A DNA stretch of 11,867 nt from Clostridia bacterium. GTDB lineage: Bacteria > Bacillota_A > Clostridia > Oscillospirales > CAG-272. Positions 5,668-11,867 of this stretch are shown piece by piece. The notes beneath the pieces were generated by a model. The model did no database searches. It worked only from the letters and a program-made list of their open reading frames with translations, and was not told the DNA's origin. Made by a program: the position numbers and the translations under genes. How positions within the stretch are numbered: the stretch's first letter is position 1; each line of letters opens with the position of its first letter. Location: NCBI GenBank assembly GCA_017552165.1, contig JAFZCF010000093.1:1-11867 (forward strand). The letters are read 5' to 3'.

Positions 5668-6644
5668 GTCGTCTCTCCGTTATCTTTTTCGTTGATTTCG
5701 TTGATTTCGTTGTTATTATCGATTTCGTCCGTGATCTCGGTCACGTCGTTTTCGCCTTCGCTCACGGTCTCTTCGGGGAGGGGCTCTTCGGGCTCAGCGG
5801 GGGTTTCGTCCGTGGTCCCTCTTCTCCTGCCGAGCGCGTACAGCGCCGCGCCCACGCCTGCTATCGCGAGAGTGAGCTCATGCGGGCGCACCGCGAAGAC
5901 AAGCATACCGGGCGTGACGTCCGCGCCGAGCTGCGAAATCAGGTTGGAGACCGCCGTCACCGTCGCGTCGATGACGAGGGACAGCGATACGCTACCGATG
6001 GTGACGAGCACGGCGCGGGTGGTGAAGAAATAACTCTTTGTGCACTCGGACAGGCGCATTTTCATCTCCGCCGTTATATAGAGCATTATGCCTATCGGGA
6101 TGAACTGGCATACAACCTTTATCGGGTCGTTTATCGCCCTGGCCGTCGAAAGATAGTGATAAAGCGTCACGAATATGCCCCAGAGCGGGGGGAAGGGCGC
6201 GCAGACGCGTATGATCGCCGCGTCCTGATTTTTAAGGATGCAGACCGAGGCGAAATACACCGCCGCGGGGACGGACAGGACGAGCGCAAGCAGCGCGACG
6301 ACCGTGTTCCCGCCGTCGGACGATTTCAGCACCGTGAGGACGGAGGCGGCTATGATGAAGCACGACGTAAGAGCCGCGGCCTCCGAGCCGCGCCGAGATG
6401 TGTCCGTCAGGAAATCGCCTGCCTCGGCGTTCCCCCTGCCGCTGAAAAACGCGGGGAGGAGGGATATTATCACGCATACTATGCAGGAGGCGACGGCAAA
6501 TCCCGAGAGTATCCCCCGGCCGAAGACGCCGGGCGACACGTCATAGTCCAGCCGCCAGGTGAGCGACCACAGGACGACGTTGACGCCGGCCGCCGCCATC
6601 AGCGCAGCGAACCATATTTTCCTGTTTTTTTCCGAAACTTTCAT
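5664..6644 (-). CDS. Polytopic membrane protein of unknown function with acidic C-terminal tail
   Basis: I do not recognise the family. The 326-residue protein shows about eight hydrophobic segments, near 11-30, 43-65, 88-107, 113-136, 141-163, 174-193, 207-231 and 247-271. After GRRRG (272-276) comes a hydrophilic tail of about 50 residues, rich in Glu, Asp, Asn and Thr and ending in a low-complexity NNNEINEINEKDN. The arginine cluster at the last membrane segment suggests the tail is cytoplasmic by the positive-inside rule. GGAGG precedes the ATG at 6644. The stop overlaps the isomerase start by 4 bp, and the upstream DUF6472-like gene ends 15 nt before. Transport of a substrate for the downstream enzymes is possible from context, but no transporter motif is visible. 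Confidence 0.8.
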   Translation of the reverse strand: MKVSEKNRKIWFAALMAAAGVNVVLWSLTWRLDYDVSPGVFGRGILSGFAVASCIVCVIISLLPAFFSGRGNAEAGDFLTDTSRRGSEAAALTSCFIIAASVLTVLKSSDGGNTVVALLALVLSVPAAVYFASVCILKNQDAAIIRVCAPFPPLWGIFVTLYHYLSTARAINDPIKVVCQFIPIGIMLYITAEMKMRLSECTKSYFFTTRAVLVTIGSVSLSLVIDATVTAVSNLISQLGADVTPGMLVFAVRPHELTLAIAGVGAALYALGRRRGTTDETPAEPEEPLPEETVSEGENDVTEITDEIDNNNEINEINEKDNGETT

Positions 6645-6659
6645 TTATTGCCTCCGTGG

Positions 6660-6893
6660 TCAGTTCTGGTGCCTGACAGAGACGTATTCGTCGTAATATC
6701 TGTAGGACGGGCAGCCGCGGCGGGAGAATATCGCCGAGTTCATCTCGTCCTCGTCGAGCCCGGCGTGGCACACGTCGTCCTCGTATTCTTCGTCGTAAAA
6801 ATAGTACATGCAGGTCTCGCAGTCGCCGAAACGCCGCACGTCCCCGTCTTTTTTCTTATCTTTCTTATCTTTACTGTCCGACATCCGATTCAT
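6660..6893 (-). CDS. Small four-cysteine protein, DUF6472-like
   Basis: The 77-residue protein has a Lys/Asp-rich N-terminus, then CETCMYYFYDEEYEDDVC (25-42), LDEDEM (46-51) and CPSYRYYDEYVSVRHQ (61-76). Four cysteines in the spacing C-x2-C-x13-C-x18-C suggest a zinc-binding knot. The pattern resembles small uncharacterised proteins of Clostridia known as DUF6472; I assign this from memory of the motif. Function is unknown. The start is ambiguous. The ATG at 6893 overlaps the end of the Nudix gene by 23 bp, and a second ATG at 6884 would remove three residues. Neither has a clear ribosome binding site, which suggests translational coupling to the Nudix gene. No signal peptide. Confidence 0.8.
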   Translation of the reverse strand: MNRMSDSKDKKDKKKDGDVRRFGDCETCMYYFYDEEYEDDVCHAGLDEDEMNSAIFSRRGCPSYRYYDEYVSVRHQN

Positions 6894-7341
6894 AAGAAAC
6901 GAGCTTGTCCCCGACGTAATTCAGTTTGAGCAGAAACGGCGGGACTTCCTTTTTCAGATAATCGAGAAAGATCCTGTCACCCTCCCAGAGGGCGAGCGAT
7001 CCGATCTCGCCCTTCGGTATCCAGCGGAGCACCCCTTCGTCGCATTCCGACACGTCAGTGCGGTCCGTCTCAGCCGTAAACAGGAACATGAGCTCGGAGG
7101 GCGCGGTGTCGGGGACGAAGGTCACGACCCCGCGGAAACGCGGCCGGTCTATCTCGAGCCCGGTCTCCTCGAGGATCTCGCGCTTCACACATTCAACGGG
7201 GGATTCGCCGTCGTTGACGTGCCCGCCGACGCCGATCCACTTGCCGTCGTTGACGTCTTTTCCGCCGTCCTTGTGCTTACAGCGGTGGAGCATGAGATAT
7301 TTTCCGCCGTTCTCTATGTAGCAGAGGGTGGTGCAGATCAT
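6871..7341 (-). CDS. Nudix hydrolase (MutT-like)
   Basis: The 156-residue protein contains a complete Nudix box matching G-x5-E-x7-R-E-U-x-E-E-x-G-U at residues 40-62 (from GHVNDGE to EETGL), which binds magnesium and hydrolyses a nucleoside diphosphate linked to another moiety. The surrounding sequence (LCYIENGGKYLMLHR, then DGKWIGVGGHV) resembles MutT/8-oxo-dGTP diphosphatase-like members, but substrates in this family cannot be predicted reliably. I chose the ATG at 7341 over the in-frame GTG at 7353. The ATG has GGAAGG close upstream and gives a 4-bp ATGA overlap with the stop of the upstream PHP gene. The C-terminal end overlaps the next gene. Confidence 0.93.
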   Translation of the reverse strand: MICTTLCYIENGGKYLMLHRCKHKDGGKDVNDGKWIGVGGHVNDGESPVECVKREILEETGLEIDRPRFRGVVTFVPDTAPSELMFLFTAETDRTDVSECDEGVLRWIPKGEIGSLALWEGDRIFLDYLKKEVPPFLLKLNYVGDKLVSYESDVGQ

Positions 7342-8129
7342 TTTTCCTTCCACGGGTGGAGGAGGTTTATCTCATCCGTGACTTTGAGCCCGAACGACCT
7401 CGCGAACTCGCAGGTGCGGTCGATATAATCGCGGTTGAACATCTCCGGCTGATGGGCGTCGACCCCCACGACGAGGGTGTTGCCGACCCTGCCGGCTATC
7501 CTGAAAAATCTTTCGGACGGATAATGTCGGTTCGTGACGTAGCCGAGGAGATTGACCTCGAGCGGTATGTCGAGGTCGCGCGCCGTCTCGCAGAGGCACG
7601 ACATCTCGGCGTCGTATTCGTCATCGCCGATCCCGTCGGCGTGGTACATATCCGGGTGCGCGAGATAGCTGAAGCATCCCGTTTCGAGGCCTTCGGACAC
7701 CGTTCTTACGTACGAACGGAGAGTGTGGATCGGCTTTCCGAATCCCACGAACTCGTAGGTCAGCCCGTCGGGGTAGGGGAGACAGTGCTGTCCCATTATC
7801 ATATAGTCGACGTCAAAGTCACGGCAGATGCCGTAGAGGCCGTCGAAAATATGGGGGAGATATTCCGCCTCGAAGCCGCAGAGGACCTTGAGCCTGCCTG
7901 AATACTCCTCGCCGACCTTTCTGACTGCGTCGACGTAGCCCGGGACCTCCCAGACCTTCATCCTCATGCCGGAGATGCCTCCGTCGCCGTTTTCGAGGAC
8001 CTGGGGAGAGTGATCGGCGAAACCGAGTATGCTGATACCCGTCTTGAGCGCGGCCTCGGCCATTTCCTTTTCGGTTCCCTGGGCGTGCCCGCAGCGCGGT
8101 GTGTGAGTGTGATAATTAGCGTAATACAT
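7338..8129 (-). CDS. PHP-domain phosphoesterase, histidinol-phosphatase (HisK/HisJ) type
   Basis: The 263-residue protein has the four PHP motifs: YHTHTPRCGH (6-15, H-x-H), FADHS (37-41), GFEAEY (85-90), MGQHC with His115 and YLAHPD with His158, and GVDAHQ (222-227). Together these bind a tri-metal centre for phosphate-ester hydrolysis. It most resembles histidinol-phosphate phosphatases of the PHP family. No other his genes are nearby, so it may act on another phosphomonoester. The frame is open upstream to a TTG at 8189, but that codon is part of the -35 element. The ATG at 8129, about 23 nt after the predicted transcription start, is therefore the start. It is the first gene of the six-gene operon; its stop overlaps the Nudix start by 4 bp. 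Confidence 0.9.
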   Translation of the reverse strand: MYYANYHTHTPRCGHAQGTEKEMAEAALKTGISILGFADHSPQVLENGDGGISGMRMKVWEVPGYVDAVRKVGEEYSGRLKVLCGFEAEYLPHIFDGLYGICRDFDVDYMIMGQHCLPYPDGLTYEFVGFGKPIHTLRSYVRTVSEGLETGCFSYLAHPDMYHADGIGDDEYDAEMSCLCETARDLDIPLEVNLLGYVTNRHYPSERFFRIAGRVGNTLVVGVDAHQPEMFNRDYIDRTCEFARSFGLKVTDEINLLHPWKEK

Positions 8130-8160
8130 ATACGTGCCGTCCGTTTTTAAATCAACCGAT

Positions 8161-8189
8161 ATTATACCGCAACCCGGAAAGAAAGTCAA
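8161..8189 (-). promoter_or_regulatory. Sigma-A promoter of the PHP-Nudix-DUF6472-membrane-isomerase-oxidoreductase operon
   Basis: TTGACT (8189-8184), a 17-nt spacer and perfect TATAAT (8166-8161) on the minus strand, with a start predicted near 8154. No other convincing promoter is visible between the following genes, which are close or overlapping. Confidence 0.9.
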
Positions 8190-8207
8190 CCGGAAAATAC
8201 GTTCCGG
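8190..8207. promoter_or_regulatory. Palindrome abutting the -35 box of the PHP operon
   Basis: A perfect 6-bp inverted repeat (CCGGAA, 6-nt centre, TTCCGG) ends at the base next to the -35 hexamer. It lies 22 bp after the amidohydrolase stop. It could be a weak terminator for that gene (the following minus-strand sequence is T-rich but interrupted) or an operator for the PHP promoter. The sequence alone does not decide. Confidence 0.45.
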
Positions 8208-8229
8208 CTGACCCCGATACAGTGTGTTT

Positions 8230-9072
8230 TTATGCTCCTCCGGCGTGGGATCCCAGGCCGAGAAATCTCATCAGCGCACCGCGGTACAACTCCTCGCGCC
8301 GTGATTCTCCGACGCCGAGGCCGTCGAGGATCTCCCCGTCCGATCTTATGAGCCCGGCGGCGTATTCACGCGGGTAGTCGCCGGCCGGGGAGTCCGTGCC
8401 GAACATCACGTGGCCGTCTACGTCGTATATGCCGAAAAGCTTTGACATGAGGTCGCGGCGGTATATCTCGGGCGTGCCCGGGGTGACGTCGAGGAACATC
8501 TCCGCCGTGTCCCTGCCCGAGCGCCGGGCGGCGAGGAACTTGCCGTAAAGCGCTATGCACTCGTCGATCCACGGCCAGGAGCAGTGCGCGAGGCAGAAGC
8601 GCAGGCCCTTTATCGGGAGCAGCGCCTCCCAGTTCAGCGGGCGGTTGTAGTCCGAGCTGACTCTCCCGTCCCAGAGTATCCCGGTGTGGAACAGAACGGG
8701 CTTGCCGAGCTCCGCGGCGAGCCGCATGAGGGAGAGCGATTTTTCCTCGTAAACGTAAAAGTTGTTGCAGATGATCTTGAAGCCGAAAACGCCGGCGCGG
8801 GCTGCGGCGGTCATTTTTTCGGCTATCCGGGGCTCGTCCGGGTGTATCCAGAGCAGAGGGAACAGCCGGTCGGCGCGGCCTTCCGTCCATTTTGCGAGGC
8901 CGTCCATCCTGTCCTCGAAGGACGCGCCGGCCTCGGGGTCGTACTCGAGGGGGCAGTCCGAGAGGACGCATCCGCCGTAAACCCCGGCGCTCTCCATCGA
9001 CGAAAGGAGCGCCTCAGGATCCGGACGGGCGTTCCAGGCGTGAACGTGACAGTCAAAAACTCGATAATCCAT
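8230..9072 (-). CDS. Amidohydrolase-2 family metal-dependent hydrolase
   Basis: The 280-residue protein has the TIM-barrel metal site of the amidohydrolase-2 (ACMSD/2-pyrone-dicarboxylate lactonase-like) family: FDCHVH (6-11, His9 and His11), FGFKI (96-100), VLFHTG with His129, LAHCSWPW with His163, and MFGTDSP with Asp227. Members hydrolyse or decarboxylate small carboxylate or lactone substrates; the substrate here is unknown. The ATG at 9072 is 20 nt after the T-tract of the yajC terminator, and no promoter fits between, so expression may depend on read-through. GGAG lies about 14 nt upstream, further than ideal. It sits between yajC and the sugar-enzyme operon on the same strand, but the palindrome and new promoter at 8161-8207 separate it from the latter. 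Confidence 0.88.
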   Translation of the reverse strand: MDYRVFDCHVHAWNARPDPEALLSSMESAGVYGGCVLSDCPLEYDPEAGASFEDRMDGLAKWTEGRADRLFPLLWIHPDEPRIAEKMTAAARAGVFGFKIICNNFYVYEEKSLSLMRLAAELGKPVLFHTGILWDGRVSSDYNRPLNWEALLPIKGLRFCLAHCSWPWIDECIALYGKFLAARRSGRDTAEMFLDVTPGTPEIYRRDLMSKLFGIYDVDGHVMFGTDSPAGDYPREYAAGLIRSDGEILDGLGVGESRREELYRGALMRFLGLGSHAGGA

Positions 9073-9091
9073 GGTCTCTTTGTCTCTCCGT

Positions 9092-9126
9092 AAAAAATCC
9101 GGGCGTGCCGTGCGACACGCCGCGGA
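9092..9126 (-). terminator. Intrinsic terminator after yajC
   Basis: On the minus strand TCCG-(bulged C)-GGCGTG pairs with CACGCC-CGGA across an 8-nt loop, followed by six T. It lies 7 nt beyond the yajC stop. A T-run on the opposite side (plus strand, 9130-9135) could let it work in both directions. Confidence 0.88.
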
Positions 9127-9133
9127 TGATTTT

Positions 9134-9457
9134 TTACTGCTTTTCGGTCTCTTCGTCTCCGTAAAGTCCCTTTATGGACGAGCGGAGGATCGTCAGCTTG
9201 GATTTGTCGTTGCCGGTCTCTATCATGACCTTGTCGTCTCTTGAAATCACGACAGTCCCGATGATCCCGCCGATCGTGACGATCTCGTCGCCGACCGTGA
9301 TGTTGTTTCTCATTTCAGCGATCTTCTGTTCCTTTTTCTTCTGAGGGCGAACGAGGAACACATAGTAAAGCACTATCATGACGACGAGGACGCCTATCAT
9401 TATGAAGCTCATGATGTTGGAGTTCGTCGACGCTGTGCCGGAAAGTACGATGTTCAT
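9134..9457 (-). CDS. yajC: Preprotein translocase subunit YajC
   Basis: YajC is a small single-pass membrane partner of SecDF in the Sec translocase. From the ATG at 9457 the protein is 107 residues, the usual size. One hydrophobic segment (about 15-36) is followed by the signature RPQKKKEQK (37-45) and a cytoplasmic domain with VGDEIVTIGGIIGTVV (55-70). The frame is open much further upstream, but that part would run across the promoter at 9483-9511 and lacks family similarity. The ATG at 9469 is an alternative start adding four residues. The ribosome binding site is weak. It has its own promoter divergent from the hrcA operon, and a strong terminator follows. secD/secF and tgt are not in view. 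Confidence 0.93.
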   Translation of the reverse strand: MNIVLSGTASTNSNIMSFIMIGVLVVMIVLYYVFLVRPQKKKEQKIAEMRNNITVGDEIVTIGGIIGTVVISRDDKVMIETGNDKSKLTILRSSIKGLYGDEETEKQ

Positions 9458-9482
9458 GTATGGTCTCATTTGAGTTTTGGAT

Positions 9483-9511
9483 ATTATACCGCAAAACCGC
9501 CGGCAATGCAA
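9483..9511 (-). promoter_or_regulatory. Sigma-A promoter of yajC
   Basis: TTGCAT (9511-9506, four of six consensus bases), a 17-nt spacer and perfect TATAAT (9488-9483) on the minus strand. The start is predicted near 9476, about 20 nt before the yajC ATG. Confidence 0.8.
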
Positions 9512-9584
9512 GCCCCGCCGGAAAAAAATCATCCCGGAAATCTGGCACTCGGAAGAAAAAAATAAATTTTTTACAAAAAAACTA

Positions 9585-9613
9585 TTGACAAAAAGCCGCT
9601 TCCGTGGTAAATT
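9585..9613 (+). promoter_or_regulatory. Sigma-A promoter of hrcA-grpE-dnaK
   Basis: Perfect TTGACA (9585-9590), a 17-nt spacer and TAAATT (9608-9613). A/T tracts directly upstream (9555-9582) look like an UP element. The predicted start, near 9620, is just before the CIRCE operator. Confidence 0.88.
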
Positions 9614-9624
9614 ATTATGCGTGG

Positions 9625-9651
9625 TTGGCACTCCGACGGTCAGAGTGCTAA
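9625..9651 (+). promoter_or_regulatory. CIRCE operator (HrcA binding site)
   Basis: TTGGCACTC, 9-nt spacer, GAGTGCTAA. This matches the canonical CIRCE (TTAGCACTC-N9-GAGTGCTAA) except for G instead of A at position 3 of the left arm. It lies between the predicted transcription start and the hrcA ribosome binding site, the classic position for repression by HrcA, with release on heat shock. Confidence 0.97.
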
Positions 9652-9670
9652 AAATCAGGAGGTGAGGTAC

Positions 9671-10726
9671 ATGGACGGCTCGGGTCTCAATGAGAGAAAA
9701 AAGCTCATACTGAAGGCGATCATCGAGGCGCACGTCAGGTGCGGCGGTCCCGTCGGGTCGAAGACCCTCACGGGGAACGACATGATCTCCCTCTCACCCG
9801 CGACGATAAGAAACGAAATGGCGGAGCTCGAACAGATGGGATATCTCGAGCAGCCGCACACCTCGGCGGGCAGGGTCCCGTCCGAATCGGGATACAGATT
9901 CTATGTCGACAGTCTGATGCAGAAATACCGCATGTCGGCGGTCGAGCTTGCGCGGCTGAACGCGCTGGCAAAGACGCGGCTCGCCGAGCTCGACAAGCTC
10001 CTCGACGCCGCGACCAAGCTCGCCTCGTCGCTCACGAACTACTCGGCGCTCGCCGTGAGGCCGCAGAACGCCGGCGGCAGGATAGACAGCTTCCGCCTCG
10101 TTCCGCTCTCGGACGGCTCGATAATGCTCATCGCGGTCTCGAACGGAGCGGTCAAGACGAAGCAGTTCATGCTCGCCGAGCCCGTCGCCCCCGAGATCAT
10201 CGAAAAGCTCGAAAAGATACTGAACGACAATCTCACGGGAAAATCGTCGGAAGAGGTGACGATGCCGCTCGTCATGCAGATGGAACGCGATTTCGGATAT
10301 GACGATTCGCTGCTCCAGGTCGCTGTCAAGGCCGTATGCGAGTTTCTCGACGACATGCGCGGCGGCGAGGTCCGGCTCTCGGGAGTCAATCACCTTCTCG
10401 AATATCCCGAATATTCCGACATAAGCCGGTTCAAGGATCTTCTCTCGGTCCTCGAGGACAAGCGCGACATCATCAAGCTCGTCGACGACGTTAACGACAG
10501 GGACGAGGAGGCGCAGGTCATAATCGGGTCGGAAAGCGACGTCGCCGAGATGAAGGATTCGTCGATAATCTTCCGTAAGATAAGAAGGAACGGCAAGGTC
10601 GTCGGCGCGATCGGCATCCTCGGACCGAGGAGAATGGACTATTCCAAGGCGATATCGACGGTCGACTACATCGTTGACAACCTCGAGCATCTGCTCTCGG
10701 CGCCCGGACTGGGCGACGGATCATAG
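9671..10726 (+). CDS. hrcA: Heat-inducible transcription repressor HrcA
   Basis: HrcA binds CIRCE and represses chaperone genes; GroE normally keeps it active. The 351-residue protein has the N-terminal winged helix with SPATIRNEMAELEQMGYLEQ (42-61), HTSAGRVPS (63-71) and GYRFYVD (74-80). The C-terminal domain has GVNHLLEYPE (238-247) and GILGPRRMDY (315-324) followed by TVDYIVDNL. I chose the ATG at 9671 because AGGAGGTGAGG lies just before it (9657-9667). The in-frame ATG at 9617 lies at about the transcription start, and its extra codons cover the CIRCE. It is the first gene of its operon and probably autoregulated. grpE follows after 25 nt. Confidence 0.97.
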   Translation: MDGSGLNERKKLILKAIIEAHVRCGGPVGSKTLTGNDMISLSPATIRNEMAELEQMGYLEQPHTSAGRVPSESGYRFYVDSLMQKYRMSAVELARLNALAKTRLAELDKLLDAATKLASSLTNYSALAVRPQNAGGRIDSFRLVPLSDGSIMLIAVSNGAVKTKQFMLAEPVAPEIIEKLEKILNDNLTGKSSEEVTMPLVMQMERDFGYDDSLLQVAVKAVCEFLDDMRGGEVRLSGVNHLLEYPEYSDISRFKDLLSVLEDKRDIIKLVDDVNDRDEEAQVIIGSESDVAEMKDSSIIFRKIRRNGKVVGAIGILGPRRMDYSKAISTVDYIVDNLEHLLSAPGLGDGS

Positions 10727-10751
10727 AACCAAGCGCACAGGAGACACACGA

Positions 10752-11318
10752 ATGAAAGACAAGGAAAAAGATAAGGATAAAAAGGCCGCCGGGACGGAGG
10801 AGACCGCGCCCGAACCGGAGAACGAAAATCCGGAGGCGGCGGCCGGCGAAGACGCTCCCGCCGAGGGCGAGCCGGCGGACGACGGCGCGCTGAAAAAGGC
10901 CGTCGACGCGCTGAACGAGCTCAGCGACAGATATACCCGTATGCTCGCGGAGTACGACAATTTCAGAAAGCGCGCGCAGAAGGAGCGCGAGGGGATATAC
11001 ACCGACGCCTGCGCCGACGTGCTCGCCGCCCTGCTGCCCGTTAAGGACAGTCTCGAGATGGCAATGGCATACGCTGACGACAGCAAGCTCTCGCAGGGCG
11101 TCACGCTGACGCTCAACAAGTTCGGCGAGATACTCAAAAAGCTCGGCGTGGAGGAGTTCGGAGAAAAGGGCGATCCCTTTGATCCGAATCTGCACAACGC
11201 GGTCCTCCACACGGAGGACGAAACTCTCGGGGAGAACGTCGTCGCCGACGTGCTTCTCAAGGGATACAGAAAAGGCGACAGGATCCTTCGCTATGCGATG
11301 GTAAAGGCCGCGAACTGA
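10752..11318 (+). CDS. grpE: Nucleotide exchange factor GrpE
   Basis: GrpE releases ADP from DnaK and acts as a dimer in the cytoplasm. The 188-residue protein has a charged, low-complexity N-terminus (MKDKEKDKDKK, then Glu/Ala/Pro-rich to about residue 45), a coiled-coil region around 46-110 with RYTRMLAEYDNFRKRAQKER (60-79), and the C-terminal beta domain with DPFDPNLHNAV (141-151) and VLLKGYRKGDRILRYAMV (167-184), the hallmark K-G-Y-x-x-x-D-R. The ATG at 10752 has GGAG 8 nt upstream. An in-frame ATG at 10674 lies inside hrcA and gives unrelated residues, so I rejected it. Second gene of the CIRCE-controlled operon; dnaK follows after 35 nt. Confidence 0.96.
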   Translation: MKDKEKDKDKKAAGTEETAPEPENENPEAAAGEDAPAEGEPADDGALKKAVDALNELSDRYTRMLAEYDNFRKRAQKEREGIYTDACADVLAALLPVKDSLEMAMAYADDSKLSQGVTLTLNKFGEILKKLGVEEFGEKGDPFDPNLHNAVLHTEDETLGENVVADVLLKGYRKGDRILRYAMVKAAN

Positions 11319-11347
11319 AAAGAAAATTCACAGTAACCAGGAGGTAA

Positions 11348-11867
<520 letters not shown>

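Noticed and set aside
5646..6929. Plus-strand ORF of 427 codons antisense to the membrane protein and DUF6472 genes
   Set aside because: Very Arg/Gly/Asp-rich translation with no motif and no ribosome binding site, opposite genes that are well supported by overlaps and SD sequences.
8130..8189. Upstream TTG start for the PHP protein
   Set aside because: The TTG is the first half of the -35 hexamer of the operon promoter and so is not transcribed from it.
9543..9550. Extra TGGCACTC copy, like a half CIRCE, about 80 bp upstream of the true CIRCE
   Set aside because: Only one 8-bp half with no inverted partner at the N9 spacing, so it is probably chance.
9458..9733. N-terminal extension of YajC to an upstream start
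   Set aside because: It would span the yajC promoter, enter the hrcA start region and have no YajC similarity. The ATG at 9457 gives the normal length.
9794..10690. Minus-strand ORF of 298 codons antisense to hrcA
   Set aside because: HrcA is unambiguous on the plus strand, and the antisense frame looks like a shadow of its codon usage.
10674..10751. Upstream ATG for GrpE inside hrcA
   Set aside because: No ribosome binding site and no GrpE-like residues. The ATG at 10752 has GGAG at good spacing and a normal charged N-terminus.

Overview
The window looks like chromosomal DNA of a GC-rich member of the Clostridia (Bacillota), probably an uncultured gut-type lineage. The signs are the rpsF-ssb-rpsR operon, the hrcA-grpE-dnaK order behind a CIRCE operator, near-consensus sigma-A promoters with 17-nt spacers, strong AGGAGG-type ribosome binding sites, and a small four-cysteine protein resembling the clostridial DUF6472 family. 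The placement is inferred from gene content; no rRNA or other phylogenetic marker was analysed.

Layout. (1) Positions 1-1300 are clearly AT-rich (about 40% GC by eye, against roughly 60% elsewhere). They hold the start of a tandem-GNAT acetyltransferase, cut by the left edge, and the remains of a small lipoprotein gene. This looks like acquired or decaying accessory DNA. (2) At 1299-2106 lies a VanX/DdpX-type D-Ala-D-Ala dipeptidase (minus strand) with its own promoter and a strongly structured 5' leader. (3) At 2112-3436 is the rpsF-ssb-rpsR operon (minus strand), with a perfect -35/-10 promoter, a hairpin-rich leader that is a candidate S6:S18 autoregulatory element, an unusually long acidic N-terminal extension on S18, and a clear terminator. 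(4) At 3531-8189 six minus-strand genes form a tightly packed probable operon: PHP phosphoesterase, Nudix hydrolase, DUF6472-like protein, unknown polytopic membrane protein, TIM-barrel sugar-phosphate isomerase/epimerase, and Gfo/Idh/MocA oxidoreductase. Two junctions are 4-bp ATGA overlaps. A consensus promoter precedes it and a strong terminator follows it. (5) At 8230-9457 are yajC and, just beyond yajC's terminator, an amidohydrolase-2 gene with no room for its own promoter. (6) From 9585 to the right edge the plus-strand heat-shock operon hrcA-grpE-dnaK runs off the window, with its promoter and CIRCE operator divergent from yajC.

How the genes work together. HrcA should repress its own operon at CIRCE, with GrpE as nucleotide exchange factor for DnaK. 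S6, SSB and S18 are co-expressed for translation and replication. The isomerase and oxidoreductase probably act on the same sugar or polyol. The link between them and the upstream PHP, Nudix, DUF6472 and membrane proteins is suggested only by the operon structure. I see no CRISPR array, tRNA, rRNA, insertion sequence or phage gene. Nothing here is clearly a new defence or mobile system. The most unusual items are the structured leader before the dipeptidase, the extended S18, the amidohydrolase behind a terminator, and the mixed operon with an unrecognised membrane protein.
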